Shown: positions 1 through 12,453 of the stretch, piece by piece
Numbering within the stretch: position 1 is the first letter of the stretch
Layout: each line of letters opens with the position of its first letter
Assembly (NCBI GenBank): GCA_963921195.1
Contig: OY992538.1
Span: 233,237,462 to 233,301,461 of the forward strand
DNA length: 64,000 nt
Reading direction: 5' to 3'
From: Pegoplata infirma
Lineage: Eukaryota > Arthropoda > Insecta > Diptera > Anthomyiidae
Position numbers and translations under genes: made by a program
Notes under the pieces: model-generated
Databases searched by the model: none
The model's input: the letters and a program-made list of their open reading frames with translations, nothing else
Told to the model about the DNA's origin: nothing

Positions 1-822
1 AAGCATCTTCCATGAGTTGACATCTCTAAGTTCCTCCAGTTCCTGAAAGAAGTAAAAGCCAAAACAATTAAATTAAGTGCGAGCGCAGGGCACTGACAAA
101 GATAATGGAATGAATCTTCCACGATCTCTTCGTCCCCACACCATCTGCACAAGTCATCTCTGATCAATTTTAACTTTTTCAAATAAGCTTTCAAGCCAGT
201 ATGGCCTGTAATTAAACCTACATACTTCCTGAGGTCTGATTTTTCCATATAAAGAAGTGTTTTTGGATACTTTTTCCACTGCGAGTCCACAAGGCCTTCG
301 TCTGGATACAGTCTTGGCTGCTTTTCCATTTTAAATCTTCCTGTCGTTCAAATGCTCTCCGTATTTCGAAATAAATCACATCCTGGCCCGGATGCACGTC
401 GTTCGTGATTGAACTTAATGGTAAAACTGTCCCATACAAGCTAACTTGTCAGCTTTCTCGTTTCCTGGAATATTTTGATGACCTGGAACCCAGCACAGTC
501 TTAAAGAGTGTTGATCGATGAGAGCCATAAGCTCTTGGCGACAACGGCTGACTACCTTTGATCGAATATTCCTATTACATAGTGCCTTTAAAGCCGCCTG
601 ACTATCAATGTAAATAATGATCTCACTAGAGTAGATCGGCCTCATTGAAAAAAGCCTGGCTGCCTCTGACACTGCATACAGCTCCGCCTGAAAAATATTA
701 CAGCTGTCCTGTATACTTGAACTGAGTTTAATTTCCAGTTTCTCACAGTAGACATCGCTACCTGTTCCCTGTAGCATCTTTGATCCATCTGTGTAGACTT
801 CAATGTGATATCTCTGAGTAGT
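1..822 (-). mobile_element. I-like LINE fragment: RNase H and C-terminal Cys-His region
   Basis: This is the 3' coding part of a non-LTR retrotransposon. Reading the minus strand from about 822, it encodes an RNase H domain with YTDGSK, the glutamate in QAELYAV, the aspartate in IYIDSQAALKAL, and the closing motif VPGHQNIPGNEKADKLA, so all catalytic acidic positions and the histidine are present. RNase H removes the RNA strand after reverse transcription. After a frame break near 435 the minus strand continues to the window edge with LITGHTGLKAYLKKL, a CRWC pair and EDSFHYLCQCPAL, the Cys-His tail usual in I-type LINE ORF2 proteins. The reverse transcriptase and endonuclease are missing, so it is a dead fragment. 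RNase H places it near the I/LOA group; the exact clade is uncertain. It is joined directly to a second fragment at about 823. Confidence 0.88.
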
Positions 823-1612
823 CTCCGTCGCAGACAAAAGCCGTTTTTTTGTTGCTTGTAAGTTTCTAGAGGCATACCAACACATTCCAATTCCGTTGGG
901 ACCTGAAAGGTAGGTCCTAGTCTTGTAAGCTCATCGGATTTGCAATTCCCTGGAATGTCCTGTGCCCTGGGACCCATATGTCAAACTACTAAGCTATCTT
1001 ATTTAAAGACGTGTGGAGTTAGGGGCAGATCTTGTTTGCAGAAATAGATGTTAATGTAGAATAGATGTTGTTGTTGCGGTTGTAGACAAGACATTGCAAC
1101 TGAACCAGGCAGCCACTTCCATTATTGACAGCATCTCTGCCTGGTAAAGACTATGTAGAGGCTTCACTACCCGGAATGCCCGTCATCCAAGACACCCTGG
1201 ATGGTATCATAGTGGTAAAGTGGCGTTTAAAAAGGCTCATAGAGGGAGCACAGTCCACATTTTGTGGTATTGTTATCTTTATCTAGTCACAATCGCTGCT
1301 TTTTCATTGCAGTGTGCTAAGTATTAACACGAATTGCCGAAGTTACCGCATACTGTCTACCCAAAATGTCCAATGGTATTAGGTGAAGGAGGTTTTCTAA
1401 TGCAGCCGTAGGTGTAGTGCGAATAGCTCTAGTGGTACACATCGACGCCATTCTCTGTATCTTCCTGATTAAGGAACAGTTCCCTTTCGTCTCTAAAGCA
1501 GGCCACCAGACAATGATTCCGTACAGCAGAATTGACGGCACCACTGCTATATAAATCCAGTGAACGACTCTGAAGGTGAAGCCCCATCGTTTCCAATGGC
1601 CCTTTAACAGGA
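823..1612 (-). mobile_element. Second I-like LINE fragment: post-RT linker and decayed RNase H
   Basis: On the minus strand from about 1612 the sequence encodes the region that follows reverse transcriptase in I-like LINEs: FRVVHWIYIAVVPSILLYG, then VWWPALETKGNC, IRKIQRMAS and TTPTAALENLLHLIPLDIL. Frame breaks follow, then a decayed RNase H end reading QDIPGNCKSDELTRLG and VPTELECVGMPLETYKQ. The same VPTELECVGM block occurs at 47.7-48.1 kb, so the two belong to one family. The piece is 5'-truncated near 1612 and has several stops. At about 823 it runs into a different RNase H reading that starts again at YTDGSK, so the two RNase H regions are arranged head to tail. It is non-functional. Confidence 0.85.
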
Positions 1613-3640
1613 ATATTAGTTGTGGGGACTTTAACCTTTCCAAAACGGTCATAATCCCAATGAGGACTATGTACATTCCTGTTGTGACTACGACCGAAAC
1701 TTTTTCGGTTATAACCCCCGTCCTAAACAATTTCGGTCATAATACTTTTTTTTGGGGGATAGGATGGGTTTAATGCATGGAGTTTGTAATATCTTAAAAT
1801 TACTCACGTAATCGCGCGTGATTAAAAAAATTTTTCGTGCGTGTGCTAGTCAAAAATTACTCACGCGACCATATCTGCTACAAAGGAAGAAAAAATTAAC
1901 AAAAGAACACTTGTTTGTTATCTTCATAATCTTATTTTCACTTTTATTTATTTTTCTCATAAGATTCAATAGGAGAACAGGTTTCTTAAGGGGGGCATAC
2001 GATCATGCAGCAGCATTAAGTACATATTAAGTAAAGACGACCAGACACATAATCTAACAATACAATAAACAAAAATCTATATAATGCACACATATATGAG
2101 AATGAATACCCGCATAAAGTACACGACCTATAAAGAAAAAAAAAACTTCCCTAAAATTTAGTTTCAAACAGAGTTGGAATAAACAGTACTTTAGTGCCTT
2201 TTTAATCTCCAAAATACTAAAGTATCCACAAGAAAGATTTAGTACATTTTCTACACCAAACGTTTTCAAATATTTTTTCAATAAAACTTAACAGAATTTC
2301 CGAAAATCTACCCATTTTTCAATAAAAAAGGCATTAAATCTCGAAAATTTAGCTTTTTTTGACAGACCCTTTAAAATTTTATTATTGAACGAAAATTTTA
2401 AAAAATTATTAGTCAGTCTTGAATTGATTCTCATGCAATATTAAAGAATTAGGATCTTATCATGCTAAGAAATTTTATAATGAACTAGGTTTTTGTAAGC
2501 GGCATATCCGAAAAATTGTAATATCACTACAGCGACATCTAGCGGAATTAAAATATGGATAAACTATTCCGCAGATTTAACTATTACATCGTCAAAATTT
2601 CCCGGATACTTAACATATCACCCAAGTTTCCTAGGGGGATCTCACAAGAATCACTTATTTTTTAAGTACCGAAGAGTAAAAAAAAAGTACCTTTTTAAAA
2701 AGATCCAGTACCATTTGAAATTTCGGAATTTTCATCCCTTTTTTTCAAATAAACAAAGAACTAAGTAGACTTATCATACGCATATGAAATTTAAGAAACA
2801 CAAAAGAGTTTGGTTTTCTTTGTGACATGGAACTAAAATTTCTGAGCACCTGTTCGAATGCTACAATTACGCATGTTTTTCAACTCTTTAATTTGATTAA
2901 TTGCTGCAATACAATGAGCACCAACCACGTAGTGACATTTTTTGTCGTAGTGATTGTCATTGTCATCACAACAAGAAGTCAATTCAAGTGATCATGTCAT
3001 ATTCGAATGTATGATCATGATATTTCTTTGTTCTTCTGTTGTGGTGGGTGTCTGTTGGTTTTTTTTGTTTTTCTACATGTGGGCAGATCGAGAAAATTTA
3101 ACAGGCGTCTAGAATTTGAAACAACGTTTACAACACTTGTTTTGTTGAACATGTGGATGCTGTGTAAATTGTGTTCTTCCATTTGTAGTATTTTGTGTGT
3201 TCAACGTCGTGATCATCATTTGTAAAATCAATGAAGCGGAACATTATGTTCAATTTGTACACAGAAAACATGAATTGTAGGAAGATTTCTTTAAAAGAAA
3301 TGTATTGTTTATTTACATTTACAGTTTACAGCATCAATGTGCACAGTGGTACGGACTTAATTGGAAATATGAATTTGAAGTACAGAATTAATAAGAACTA
3401 TTCTTTAAATGAGCTAACTCAGAAAACATAAAACAGATCTTAAATTCCGAAAATCTAAATTCACTAGATCTGACGCCTAGCGTACCACGACTTCTTAGCA
3501 AATGTTAGAAATATCAGTATTCTAAGTCCAGAGAAATTTCTCTTTAAAAACTCCAGGAAAATTTATTCTACGGTAATCACAACAAAATTTTCGATGTAAA
3601 ATTACACTACTAAACATCAAAAATGCGACTGATTAATTGA
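1613..3640. other. AT-rich stretch without a recognisable gene
   Basis: No coding region is supported here; the short ORFs have no family resemblance and biased composition. At 1759-1877 there is a possible remnant of the small hAT-type element seen intact at 61603-61817: it starts TAGGATGGG, ends CCATATCTGCTA, and contains ACTCACG and CGCGCGTGATT motifs in opposite orientations. At 2836-2890 an isolated match to the core of the 8-11 kb array occurs (CACCTGTTCGAATGCTACAA followed by CAACTCTTT). Confidence 0.5.
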
Positions 3641-5230
3641 TTACAATATGAAAATGCTGGTCAAAAATCCGGATATATCTTCCAAATATGGACCGATTGG
3701 ATATATCTTCCGTTAGATCTTTAATAAGTGTAGAAAAGACACATAAAACAAATTTAAGAGAAATTAACTTATTTTTGTTGTCAATAGACCGATTTGACTG
3801 AATACACCATCCGACAGCCAATAATAAACATGAACGGGATGATATACGTCTGAAAGTAGAGATCAAATGGAGTAACACTGCATTTACAGTTTTTGATTTC
3901 GTGATCCTGTTTCCTTTTAAAAGGACTTCAAAGTTTTAAAGGATACATTTTGTAAAATATTTTTGAAATATTTTTAATTATCCTAGGATGACACTGGTAG
4001 CGGCAGCTGCAAGTGGAGGATCTCCCCTAATTTTTCCATTTTTATATTTTGCCATATCAGAATAAAAGGATGTGAATAAAGTCATTTGAAAACTTAATCA
4101 AAATATTTTGTTGAAAATTTTGAATGATATTGACGGACACATTTTTGAATGGACGTAACATGCCTCCTTTTTCCTGATGTGTAAAAATAATAAAATAGAA
4201 ATATTAGCTGAGATCCTCCTCTTTCATTTGCTATCCACAGTAGCATCCTAGCACAAGTACAAATATTAAACAAATATTTTATAAAATTTAATTCTCTAAA
4301 ACTTTGAAGTCCTTTTAAAAGGAAACAGGATCACGAAATGAAAAACTGTAAATGCAGTTTTACTACATTTAGTCTCTAGTTTCAAACGTATATTATCCAG
4401 TTCGTGTTCAACGAATTTTTTTTTTTCATTTTTGTCGGACGGTGATATTGGTCAAAATTTTTGTATGAGGTCTAAGTCCAGAAATGGTACAAGCCCAAAA
4501 ATGGTTCAGATTTGGTTAGTCATCCAAAGTACATGTTTAACACCTACAAACAAAATTTTTAACAAATATTTCCTATTTTTATGAATTTCAAGAGATTTTG
4601 TGAATATCGGGAGGATGGTTTGTATGGGGACTACAAAAAGGACTGGTTCGATTTCTGAAATGTGAATTTGTAAATACAAAATACGTTTACCTGCCAAACT
4701 TCAAAAGGATACTTCTCATTATACGGTTACAAGAGTCATTTGAGCCAAATTATAAAAGGACGTTTGTAAAGGGGCTAGGTTTAAACATGGAACGATCTTT
4801 CCCATTTCAATAGTCTTCGTCCTTGAGCCAAAGGAAGCTTAATTTTCAAATTTTATGTAAATCGATTGTGCGACCTGTATAAAGAAGTTTTGTGGCTTTG
4901 CAATGTTTTAAAAGATTGTTTTTTTTGCTCGGTTTTTTTAACACGTGAATTTAAGGTGAAACCAATCTGAAATTCAAGGTTTTGCTAATAACTTTTGAAC
5001 CTCTGGACCGATTTCGTTGAATTGGAATACCACCCCGACCAGGTTAATGACCAACATACGTGCCAAACTTTAGGAGCCTCCGTAAAGTCTTTCAAAAGTT
5101 TACGCGTTTTCGACTTAAAATCGATCAAGGATCATGAATATATATACTTTATGGGATCCTAGACCGATATTTCGAGGTGTTACAAACGGAATGACAAAAT
5201 TATTTATACCCTCTATCACTGGAGTTTGAG
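3640..5230 (+). repeat. Dispersed non-coding repeat Family A, copy 1
   Basis: A copy of the commonest dispersed repeat in the window. It shares phrases such as TTTATGGGATCCTAGACCGA, ATATTTCGAGGTGTTACAAA, GACCGATTTCGTTGAATTGG and ACCCTCTATCACTGG with copies near 19.6, 35.2, 37, 43-44.7, 47-50, 51.5 and 62-64 kb. There is no ORF. It is interrupted at 3805-4444 by a MITE; the flanking halves (3653-3804 and 4445-5230) line up with the uninterrupted copy at 48790-49110. The family may be a non-autonomous element or a UTR-derived repeat; the sequence alone does not tell. Confidence 0.75.
3805..4444. mobile_element. CACC-ended foldback MITE, copy 1 (3-bp target duplication)
   Basis: The ends read CACCATCCGACAGCC and, inverted, GTCGGACGGTG. 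Long subterminal arms of about 200 bp are inverted copies of each other and include TTCGTGATCCTGTTTCCTTT on the left with its complement on the right. The trinucleotide ATA flanks both ends (3802-3804 and 4445-4447), and removing the element restores a Family A phrase (CTGAATA...GGTCAAAA). There is no coding capacity. A second copy lies at 7302-7701. Confidence 0.82.
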
Positions 5231-6544
5231 ATTTTTGTTAAAAATTTCTTGAACGTAGGAAAAAACCGCCATTTTTATAAATTTTAAATACCGATATCTC
5301 AAAAACGGTTCGACCGATTTAAAATTTTATTTGATATTCGTGTTTAGTGCATCAAAATAAATAAATATGTTAACCCTAACCTTACACAAAACTTAGCTCT
5401 GATTTTGGAAAATCATAGTTCTGCATAAAAAGGTTCGCCTTAATAACAAATGTCTCCGAAGCTAAGATTTTTTGTTGTTTCCAAAAATTTTTCAAATTTA
5501 AAATTAAACCACTTCCTTCAAATATTAGAATTTTTGCTCATAATTTTTTCAACTCTTACCACAGTGTGTTGATGTTCTTTAAATTTTTTTATTATTTTTA
5601 AAGATTGATTAATGGGGGCCTTTTTGGAAAATCATTCAGGTGTAACGTCTGAATAAACTTTTACAAGGATCTCAGAATTTTTAAAATATATATTTTTATT
5701 TTAAAATCTTAAAAAAACATATTGGAACCTACAAATTAAAAGTGCTAATAGCAGAAGATGCTGCATTTGGAATAAAAACTATTAACGTGCTGTATATGGT
5801 CTAATGATCTATGACACTTGGCAGTAGCAGCGAGTATAGTGTGAGAGAATTTTTACTATTATGGTTAAATTCTTTCTTGCCAAATTTGATTATACTCTAC
5901 ACTATGTAAACAAGTGAAATTCGATTTGATCGAATCCATTTATGAGTTGCAGAAGTGGTAAAATAAATTGTGGCTTACCAGTCTTTTTAAACACGTAAAT
6001 TTGATCATCAATTCTATCAATTCTCAAGTTCATAAGTTCATAATTATGATGAAATTCGATGAAATTCTATAACAACCTGAAAAATGGATGATTCATGCAG
6101 GAAAAGTGTATCACTCGATCCGAAATCACCAATCTCATGACTGGTGAAAACGGGACATATCACTAAAATGCCTATCACGGGACAGATGAATATTGGACTT
6201 ATCACTAAACTGTCTCAAAAAAATAGTTTCGTGACCGGAGACAATAGGCCAAAACCAAATTTTCCAATTTTTATTAAGTCCCGAACAAAATTTGAACATT
6301 TTCTATGACTCAGACACATTTTTTTGCGTTTTGTAATAAAAAATTTCATCAAAAAAAATTTTAGAAAAAAAAATGTTTCATTAATTTTGAAAAATTTTCG
6401 AAGTCCCGAAAATTTTTTTGAAAATTTTCGAAAAATGTTTAACAATTTTTTGGCGTTTTAAAACAACAAGTATTTTAAAGTAAAAAAAATGAAAAATTTT
6501 CAAAGTTTCAAAAATTTTGAAAAGTTTTTAAAAATGTTTGGCAA
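5231..6544. other. AT-rich stretch, no gene seen
   Basis: Nothing recognisable as coding. From about 6215 the sequence becomes an A/T-homopolymer-rich patchwork of AAAATTTTCGAA-like words, which makes spurious short ORFs on both strands. Confidence 0.5.
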
Positions 6545-6780
6545 TTTTTTTTTTTTGTGTTTTGGAGTAAAAAACTTATTAAAAATGATTTTAAATTTTT
6601 TTTGTACAAAATTTCTAAGTTCCGAAAAATGGTGGGTACAGTTGTAATGTGTTCTCTGACATGTCAGGCACGGGTTGTGTTCCTTAGGGACATGTCCAGT
6701 GACATGTCACTAGTGAGACATTTCCTAACAAGAGTGATAGATATTTTTGTATGAAAGGTGTCGAATTTGTGATAGGTTTT
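6545..6780. repeat. Unclassified repeat, partner of 11375-11585
   Basis: This block and 11375-11585 share an ordered series of phrases: GTGTTTTGGAGTAAAAA / GCGTTTTGGAATAAAAA, GGTTGTGTTCCTTAGGGACA / GGTAGTGTTCCAAAGGGATA, CCAGTGACAT, then ACATTTCCTAAC / ACACTTCCTCAC and AAAGGTGTC. No ORF or terminal structure is evident. They are diverged copies of one dispersed repeat. Confidence 0.6.
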
Positions 6781-6869
6781 TTAGGTCGGGAATATACTCT
6801 GAATGCCTCGGAAACAGGGCCTCAGTGAGACTTCCGACAAGTGTCGTGTTATGACAAGGGACCTAAGTT

Positions 6870-7301
6870 ATTGCATTAACATTTTCGTCGGTAGTCTTGC
6901 AGCTCTGAAGGCCTTAGAATCAAACACTGTAATATCGGGAATTGTTAGGAACTGTATACGATTCCTACATCTAATCAGTCAGCACGCAGTCAAACTAATC
7001 TGGGTTTCTGGACATACTGGGGTCGCTGGAAACGAATTAGCCGATAAATGTGCGAGAAATGTCTCCGAGTCGGTAAGGGAACGTAACGAAGCTGATATTT
7101 CGGTTCCTGTAGTAAAATTGGTGAACGAAATTGATAGGATATCAGAGAATATAATGAAGGATAGGTGGATATCACTGACTACGTGCAGGATATCGCAAGC
7201 CCTGCGACCACTGCAAAGTCCTAAGAGGACAAAAAGTATTCTTACTTTTGGAAAACGGACGGTTACCATATTACTGGCAGTACTGACAGGACACTTTACA
7301 A
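6870..7301 (+). mobile_element. LINE RNase H fragment, inactivated
   Basis: The plus strand encodes an RNase H segment of an I-like LINE: INIFVGSLAALKALESN corresponds to the usual DSQAALKAL motif, and the end motif is LIWVSGHTGVAGNELADKCA. The usual aspartate before SLAALKAL is glycine, so a catalytic residue is lost. Downstream come the conserved W.S.T.CRISQALRPL segment and LLAVLTGHFTT, the start of the C-terminal Cys-His region. The reading frame then runs into the MITE that begins at 7302, so the last residues are element-derived. Residues before about 6870 show no LINE resemblance, giving an approximate 5' truncation point. Confidence 0.82.
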
Positions 7302-7701
7302 CACCGTCAGACAAAAATGAATAAAGTCGTTAAACACGAACTGGATAATATGCGTTTAAAACATGAGACAAAATGTAGTTAAACTGCATTTGCAGTTTTT
7401 CTTTTCGTGATCCTGTTTCTTTTTAAAAGTTTTAGAGGATTAAATTTTATAAATAAAAAAATAAAAATATGGAAAAATTAGGGGAGATCTTCCTCTTTCA
7501 TTTGGCGTCCAGTGTCATTTTAGCCAAAGTACAAATATTTCAAAAATATTTTACAAAATGTATCTTTTAAAAATTTAAAGTCCTTTTAAAAGGAAACATG
7601 ATCACGAAATAAAAAACTGTAAGTGCAGTTTTACTTCATTTGATCTCTACTTTCAGACGTATATCATCCAGTTCATGTTTTATATTGGCTGTCGGACGGT
7701 G
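7302..7701. mobile_element. CACC-ended foldback MITE, copy 2
   Basis: The ends read CACCGTCAGACA and, inverted, TGTCGGACGGTG. The internal arms match the copy at 3805-4444, including TTTTCGTGATCCTGTTTC and the complementary GGAAACATGATCACGAAAT. The copy is shorter than copy 1. Flanking triplets are CAA and TAA, a decayed target duplication. It cuts the LINE fragment that lies upstream. Confidence 0.78.
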
Positions 7702-8020
7702 TAATAAATTGTTGATTTAGGAAATTCCTGAAAATATCAAATCAGAAAAGAATCACAAACAATTAATAAGAATCAAGCACCGATATCATGCAGAGCATGG
7801 TAACAGGATAACAGACACATACGACAGATTTAATGCTTTGAAAATTTTCGAAACCATATTTTTTTTTTAAAACAAACATACTTTTTTGGAAAAACTACCT
7901 GTTATTTAAAACTAGAAAACAAATTACAGGAAAGAAACAAAATATGTGTGTCTCTTCAAATGTTTACTTAAATATGAAAAGATTTCCCAAACAAAACGAA
8001 ATGTGTAAATATGATTATGA
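7702..8020. other. Short AT-rich stretch, nothing recognised
   Basis: No coding region or repeat structure that I can support. Confidence 0.4.
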
Positions 8021-11000
8021 GAAAAATTTATGAACTCCTATTCGAATACTACAGATTGCCATGACTTTTAACCCTTTAAGTCAGATTTTTGATAGTAGCA
8101 TCAGAATTTTTTTATGTTTTTTTGAGTTCCTCAAATTTTTTTTTTACGGATTTCTCAAGAAAAGAAAATATTTGAATATAAAAGCGAAAATCAACAATCT
8201 TAATAGAAAAATCTAAAATTAACAAAGAAATGGTGGAAACCAAAAAAAAATAATTTTCTCTTTACCTTCTTCAATTTTCAATGACGAGTTATTTCCTCTA
8301 TAGTTATGAACTCTTGTTTAAATGCTACATTTTATGGTGACCTTTAACTCTTTTATAACAAAAAATTAAAAGAATATTTAAAATTAAAGAAAAGGAGAAT
8401 AATTTTGAATTCGAAAAGACATGTATAGTCTTATTATCTTAAATATTTCTGTAAGTGCGACTTTCAAAATTTATGAACTCCTGTTAAAATGCTTTATTTA
8501 AGTCTGACTTTAACTCTTTTTGTTTATACTGAAATGAGCTATCTAGATCATAAAGAAGTGTTGTAACGATCTGCAGCCAAAATTTTGGTTAAAGTAATTT
8601 CTAGAAAAAAAAATATTACAATCTGTTTTCCTTGTAAACTACCTGATCCTGTAAGTATTGAATTTAAAAATGTTTTTAATATCTAGAAAATAAATAAAAA
8701 ATCTTAAAACTAATCTGTTTTTCTTGAAAACTACCTGATCTTGTAAGTATTGAATTTAAGTATTTTTGTAATTTCAACTTTTCATATTTATGAACTCCTG
8801 TTAAAAATATTGGAATTTATAGTAACTCTTTCCCTATTTATTGTAAGCAATTTACAATCTAAATAAAATCTATTTTAAGATTAGTTCCGATGCAGATTGA
8901 CTTTAAACCAAATTATGCCCAGTTTTTTAATTTTATCACAGGAATAAAATGCATTTTCGGTTTAAGATGAAAGGCTGCATATTTCATGCAACTTTCTTAC
9001 TTCCTATATTTCTGAACACCTGTTCAAATGTTACAGTTTGTGGTGACATTTAACTCTTTCTTTCAAGATCAGACTGACTCTTTTTCCTTGGTAAAAAGAG
9101 TCCCCCTTGTTAAATCTGATATTGTGTAAATTAATATACTTTCTATGTTTCTCATTTCCTGTTCCAATGATACTGTTTGTGGTGACACTTAACACTTTCT
9201 TTCCAAGATCTGTTGATTTTAAAATATCCTTTAAATAATTCCTTACTGGAACAAATCTGCCTTTTTAAGTCAGTTGAAGTAGTTTTGTAAATACAACCAT
9301 CTTCTTTTATGATCTCTCGATGTAATAAATTCATTCATTCTCTTTTTATTTTAAGTTGTGATAGATCTTGCGTGATGCAGATTGCGACATTATATTTCTA
9401 GGAGTTCTTCAAAAATGTTATATGTAATTATAATTTTATCACAGGAATAAAATTTCCTTTGTGAAACGCCTTAAAATTTCTTGTAAATTTATTTACTTTT
9501 TATATTTCTCAACTCCTGTTCCAATTATACAGTTTGTGGTGACAAAATTAACTCTTTATTTTTTTTCAAGATCCGTTTAGATAACAAAACAATCCTTGAA
9601 AAATTAATATTTTCATTTTATTTAAAAAAAAATAACTTTGTTTTTGGAACTTATGGATCGCTTTTCAAATGATGTAAAATATTTTAAAAATATCATAAGG
9701 TTCCTACTTTTTGTTCTTAACTCCTATTGAAAAATTGCAATTAGTAGTGACTTTTGAATATTTTATTTTAATCCTCCTGGTTTGTTCATATATATTAAGA
9801 ATTAGTGAACTATGCGATAATATTTAACAAACAAATATTAGAATAGAAATGGGAATACAGAAATTGCCATCTGAAATTTATTTTCAGGTTAGATGTGATA
9901 TGTTCAATGCTGGTAGAATTGTTCTACAAAAATTCTACAAAATGATTTTTGTCTAATTTTATCACAGGGATAATATGCATTTTTTGGTTTAGATGCCTAA
10001 ATAATATGCAAAATAAATAATATGAGAATAAAAATGAGATAATAAATACCCAGACAGAAAGAGATTGCCATATGAAATTTGTTTTCAGGTCAGATCTATT
10101 GTGCTCAATGCTGGTAGATTGTTCTACAAAAATGCTAAAAAATCCTATTCTTTTCAAAATTTATTGCAAGAAAAAATGCATTTTGAGTTACAGGTACCTG
10201 CCTGCATAATATGCAGTGCATATTTATTGTAAATGTTTTTACTATCTATAATTCTCAACTCCTGTTCCCATGATACAGTTTGTGGTGTCAACTCTTTCTT
10301 TTTAAGATCAGTTTAGATTTAACAAAATAATCCTTTAATTACTTATAAGTCTAAACAATTATTTATTTCTAAACTATCTGATTTTGTAACAAATGAGTTA
10401 ATAGTATTTTTGTAATTTATTACAACAATCTTTATTAAGATTATTTTATCACTGGGACTTTTTCTTCTTCTTCTTATTTTATCACAGGGATTACGTACGT
10501 TTAAAGGATTTTCTTTGCATAATATGCAATGCATATTTCTTTAAAATATATTTCCTTACTTTATTTCTCAACTCCTGTTCTAATGATACAGTTTGTGCTG
10601 ACATTTAACTCTAAATCAGTTGATTTAAAGAAAAATATTTAATAAATTTTTCCTTGGCAGAACAAAAAATCGGGTTTTCTTGTAAACTACCTGATTTTTT
10701 AAATGATTAGTTTTTGTAATTGCATCGTTATTCTTTTATGTTCTCTTATCGAAATGATCGGAATATACGGTGATTTTCAACTCTTTCTGTTTGTATTGAT
10801 TTTAAAATCGGAAAATTATAATAAAGTTATGAAAAATATCCATGCAGATTGATCCAAAAGGTCATTATCTACAAAAATGCTGTAAAAACAATTCTTGAAC
10901 TCTTTCTTTCCAAGATCAGTTTAGATTTAAAGAAAAATTTCTACTCAAAAAAAACTCTTTTTCTTGAAAACTACCTGATTTGGTCGAAAAAATAAGTAAC

Positions 11001-11021
11001 AAGTCCTTTTGTAATTACAGC
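8021..11021 (+). repeat. Degenerate long-period array, block 1
   Basis: A run of diverged units, each carrying a core of the type CTCCTGTTCCAATGATACAG followed by TTTGTGGTGACA and TTAACTCTTTCTTTCC. Cores fall near 8030, 8310, 8470, 8790, 9010, 9150, 9505, 9715, 10255 and 10570. Other shared words per unit are AAACTACCTGATTTTGTAA, TTATCACAGGGATAA and ATAATATGCAGTGCATATT. Spacing varies from about 140 to 540 bp, so units have suffered deletions or are a mix of subunits. No unit contains an ORF of note. Further blocks appear at 15367-15800, 16365-16505, 20493-22130, 24410-25100 and 27520-29350, all in the same orientation, separated by element insertions. Confidence 0.8.
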
Positions 11022-12453
11022 TACCCAGGCAGAAAAATACGAACGGGAAAGCGCTGGCAAAGTACCTTTTATGGTCGCTTGTGTGCTGGGAAAGCATCAC
11101 GGTTTAGTACTCTCCCAGCGTCCAAAATGATAACCACGGTAAACGGTATGCCGTTGCTATTTTAAAGCGCTTTGAAAGCGCTTTAAAAACAAAAAATATG
11201 GTACTATTATAGCACTTTTAGAACAAAAAATGGGACGTATCTAAATTGTTTATTTGAATAAAGAAATTTATTAAATTAGGATAAAAAATTTATCGAATTA
11301 TTTATTAGCATAAAAAAATTTTGGACAAACTTTGAAATATTTTTTAAGTCCCGGAAAAAATTGATTGCAGTTTTCATTGCGTTTTGGAATAAAAATTTTT
11401 TTAACATGCTTCTAGGAAAATTTTTGGAAAAGTCCCGAAAAAAAGTGGTGTATTGAACCGAATCGGGTAGTGTTCCAAAGGGATAGGCCCAGTGACATTT
11501 CACATGTGATGTATCCAGAGTTTAAGACACTTCCTCACGAAAGAAACAGGTGTTTTTATATAAAAGGTGTCAAGTTTGTAATATGTAGTTCATTGTGTCT
11601 AAGTGACATATCACGAGAACTATCAAGGACCGTCCACTTATCCTGCAGGGAAATAAAAAATATTCCAATTGTTACACTCAAAATAATTACTCTGTAAAAT
11701 ACTCTGTAAAATGACTGTAATCTCAATTTGACAGATATTTGCCAGTTATCTGCCGAAATACAGATTTTGAGAAAATACTTTGTATTTTCTTGTGACCGAA
11801 AAACTAAGTATTATCTGTAATTTTAATTTTTTCTTTGTAATCTTTATTTTACAGATAATAAACATAGTTTTTTGTTAAAATACAGATTTTTGAAAAATAC
11901 TCTCATAACCAAAATATTTATTGCTCTATAATACAGTTTCCAAATAGAAATCTATTCAAAAAAACTTCCAAATATTTCAACCACTTTTTAAAAAGCTTCT
12001 TAAATTACAATTAAAGCTGGTAAATTTTCCGAAGATGTGTTGTAAATTGGAAGTTTTTTTTTTAATTTTCACAAAAATAAAAGTAAATTTAAAATTTGGA
12101 AGCATTAAAGCGGACAAATTTATACAATGGCATTTCCCAATTGTCAACACTACTTGCACATTAAGGAAGGATAAATTAATCGGGAATCAAATAGTGACCG
12201 TTGTGTAAAAGCCATATCAAACACATTAAAAAAAATATGCAAGAAAGTCAAGGCTTTTAAAAGATTTATCTTAAATTTTAAAAAATTGTTTATTAGAATG
12301 AATCCGCTCAAAGGTGGCACTGAAAATGAAAAAACAAAAAACCTGAGAACATCTAGCGAGTTTATAAATAATTTCTACAAAGTTCAACATTTAATTTTTA
12401 GTTTTTTCTCGAAGTTTATAAAATACTACAATTTTCACATTTAAATAGCCCCT

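Noticed and set aside
6979..7314. Minus-strand ORF of 111 codons opposite the LINE fragment
   Set aside because: It is the antisense shadow of the RNase H coding strand at 6870-7301.
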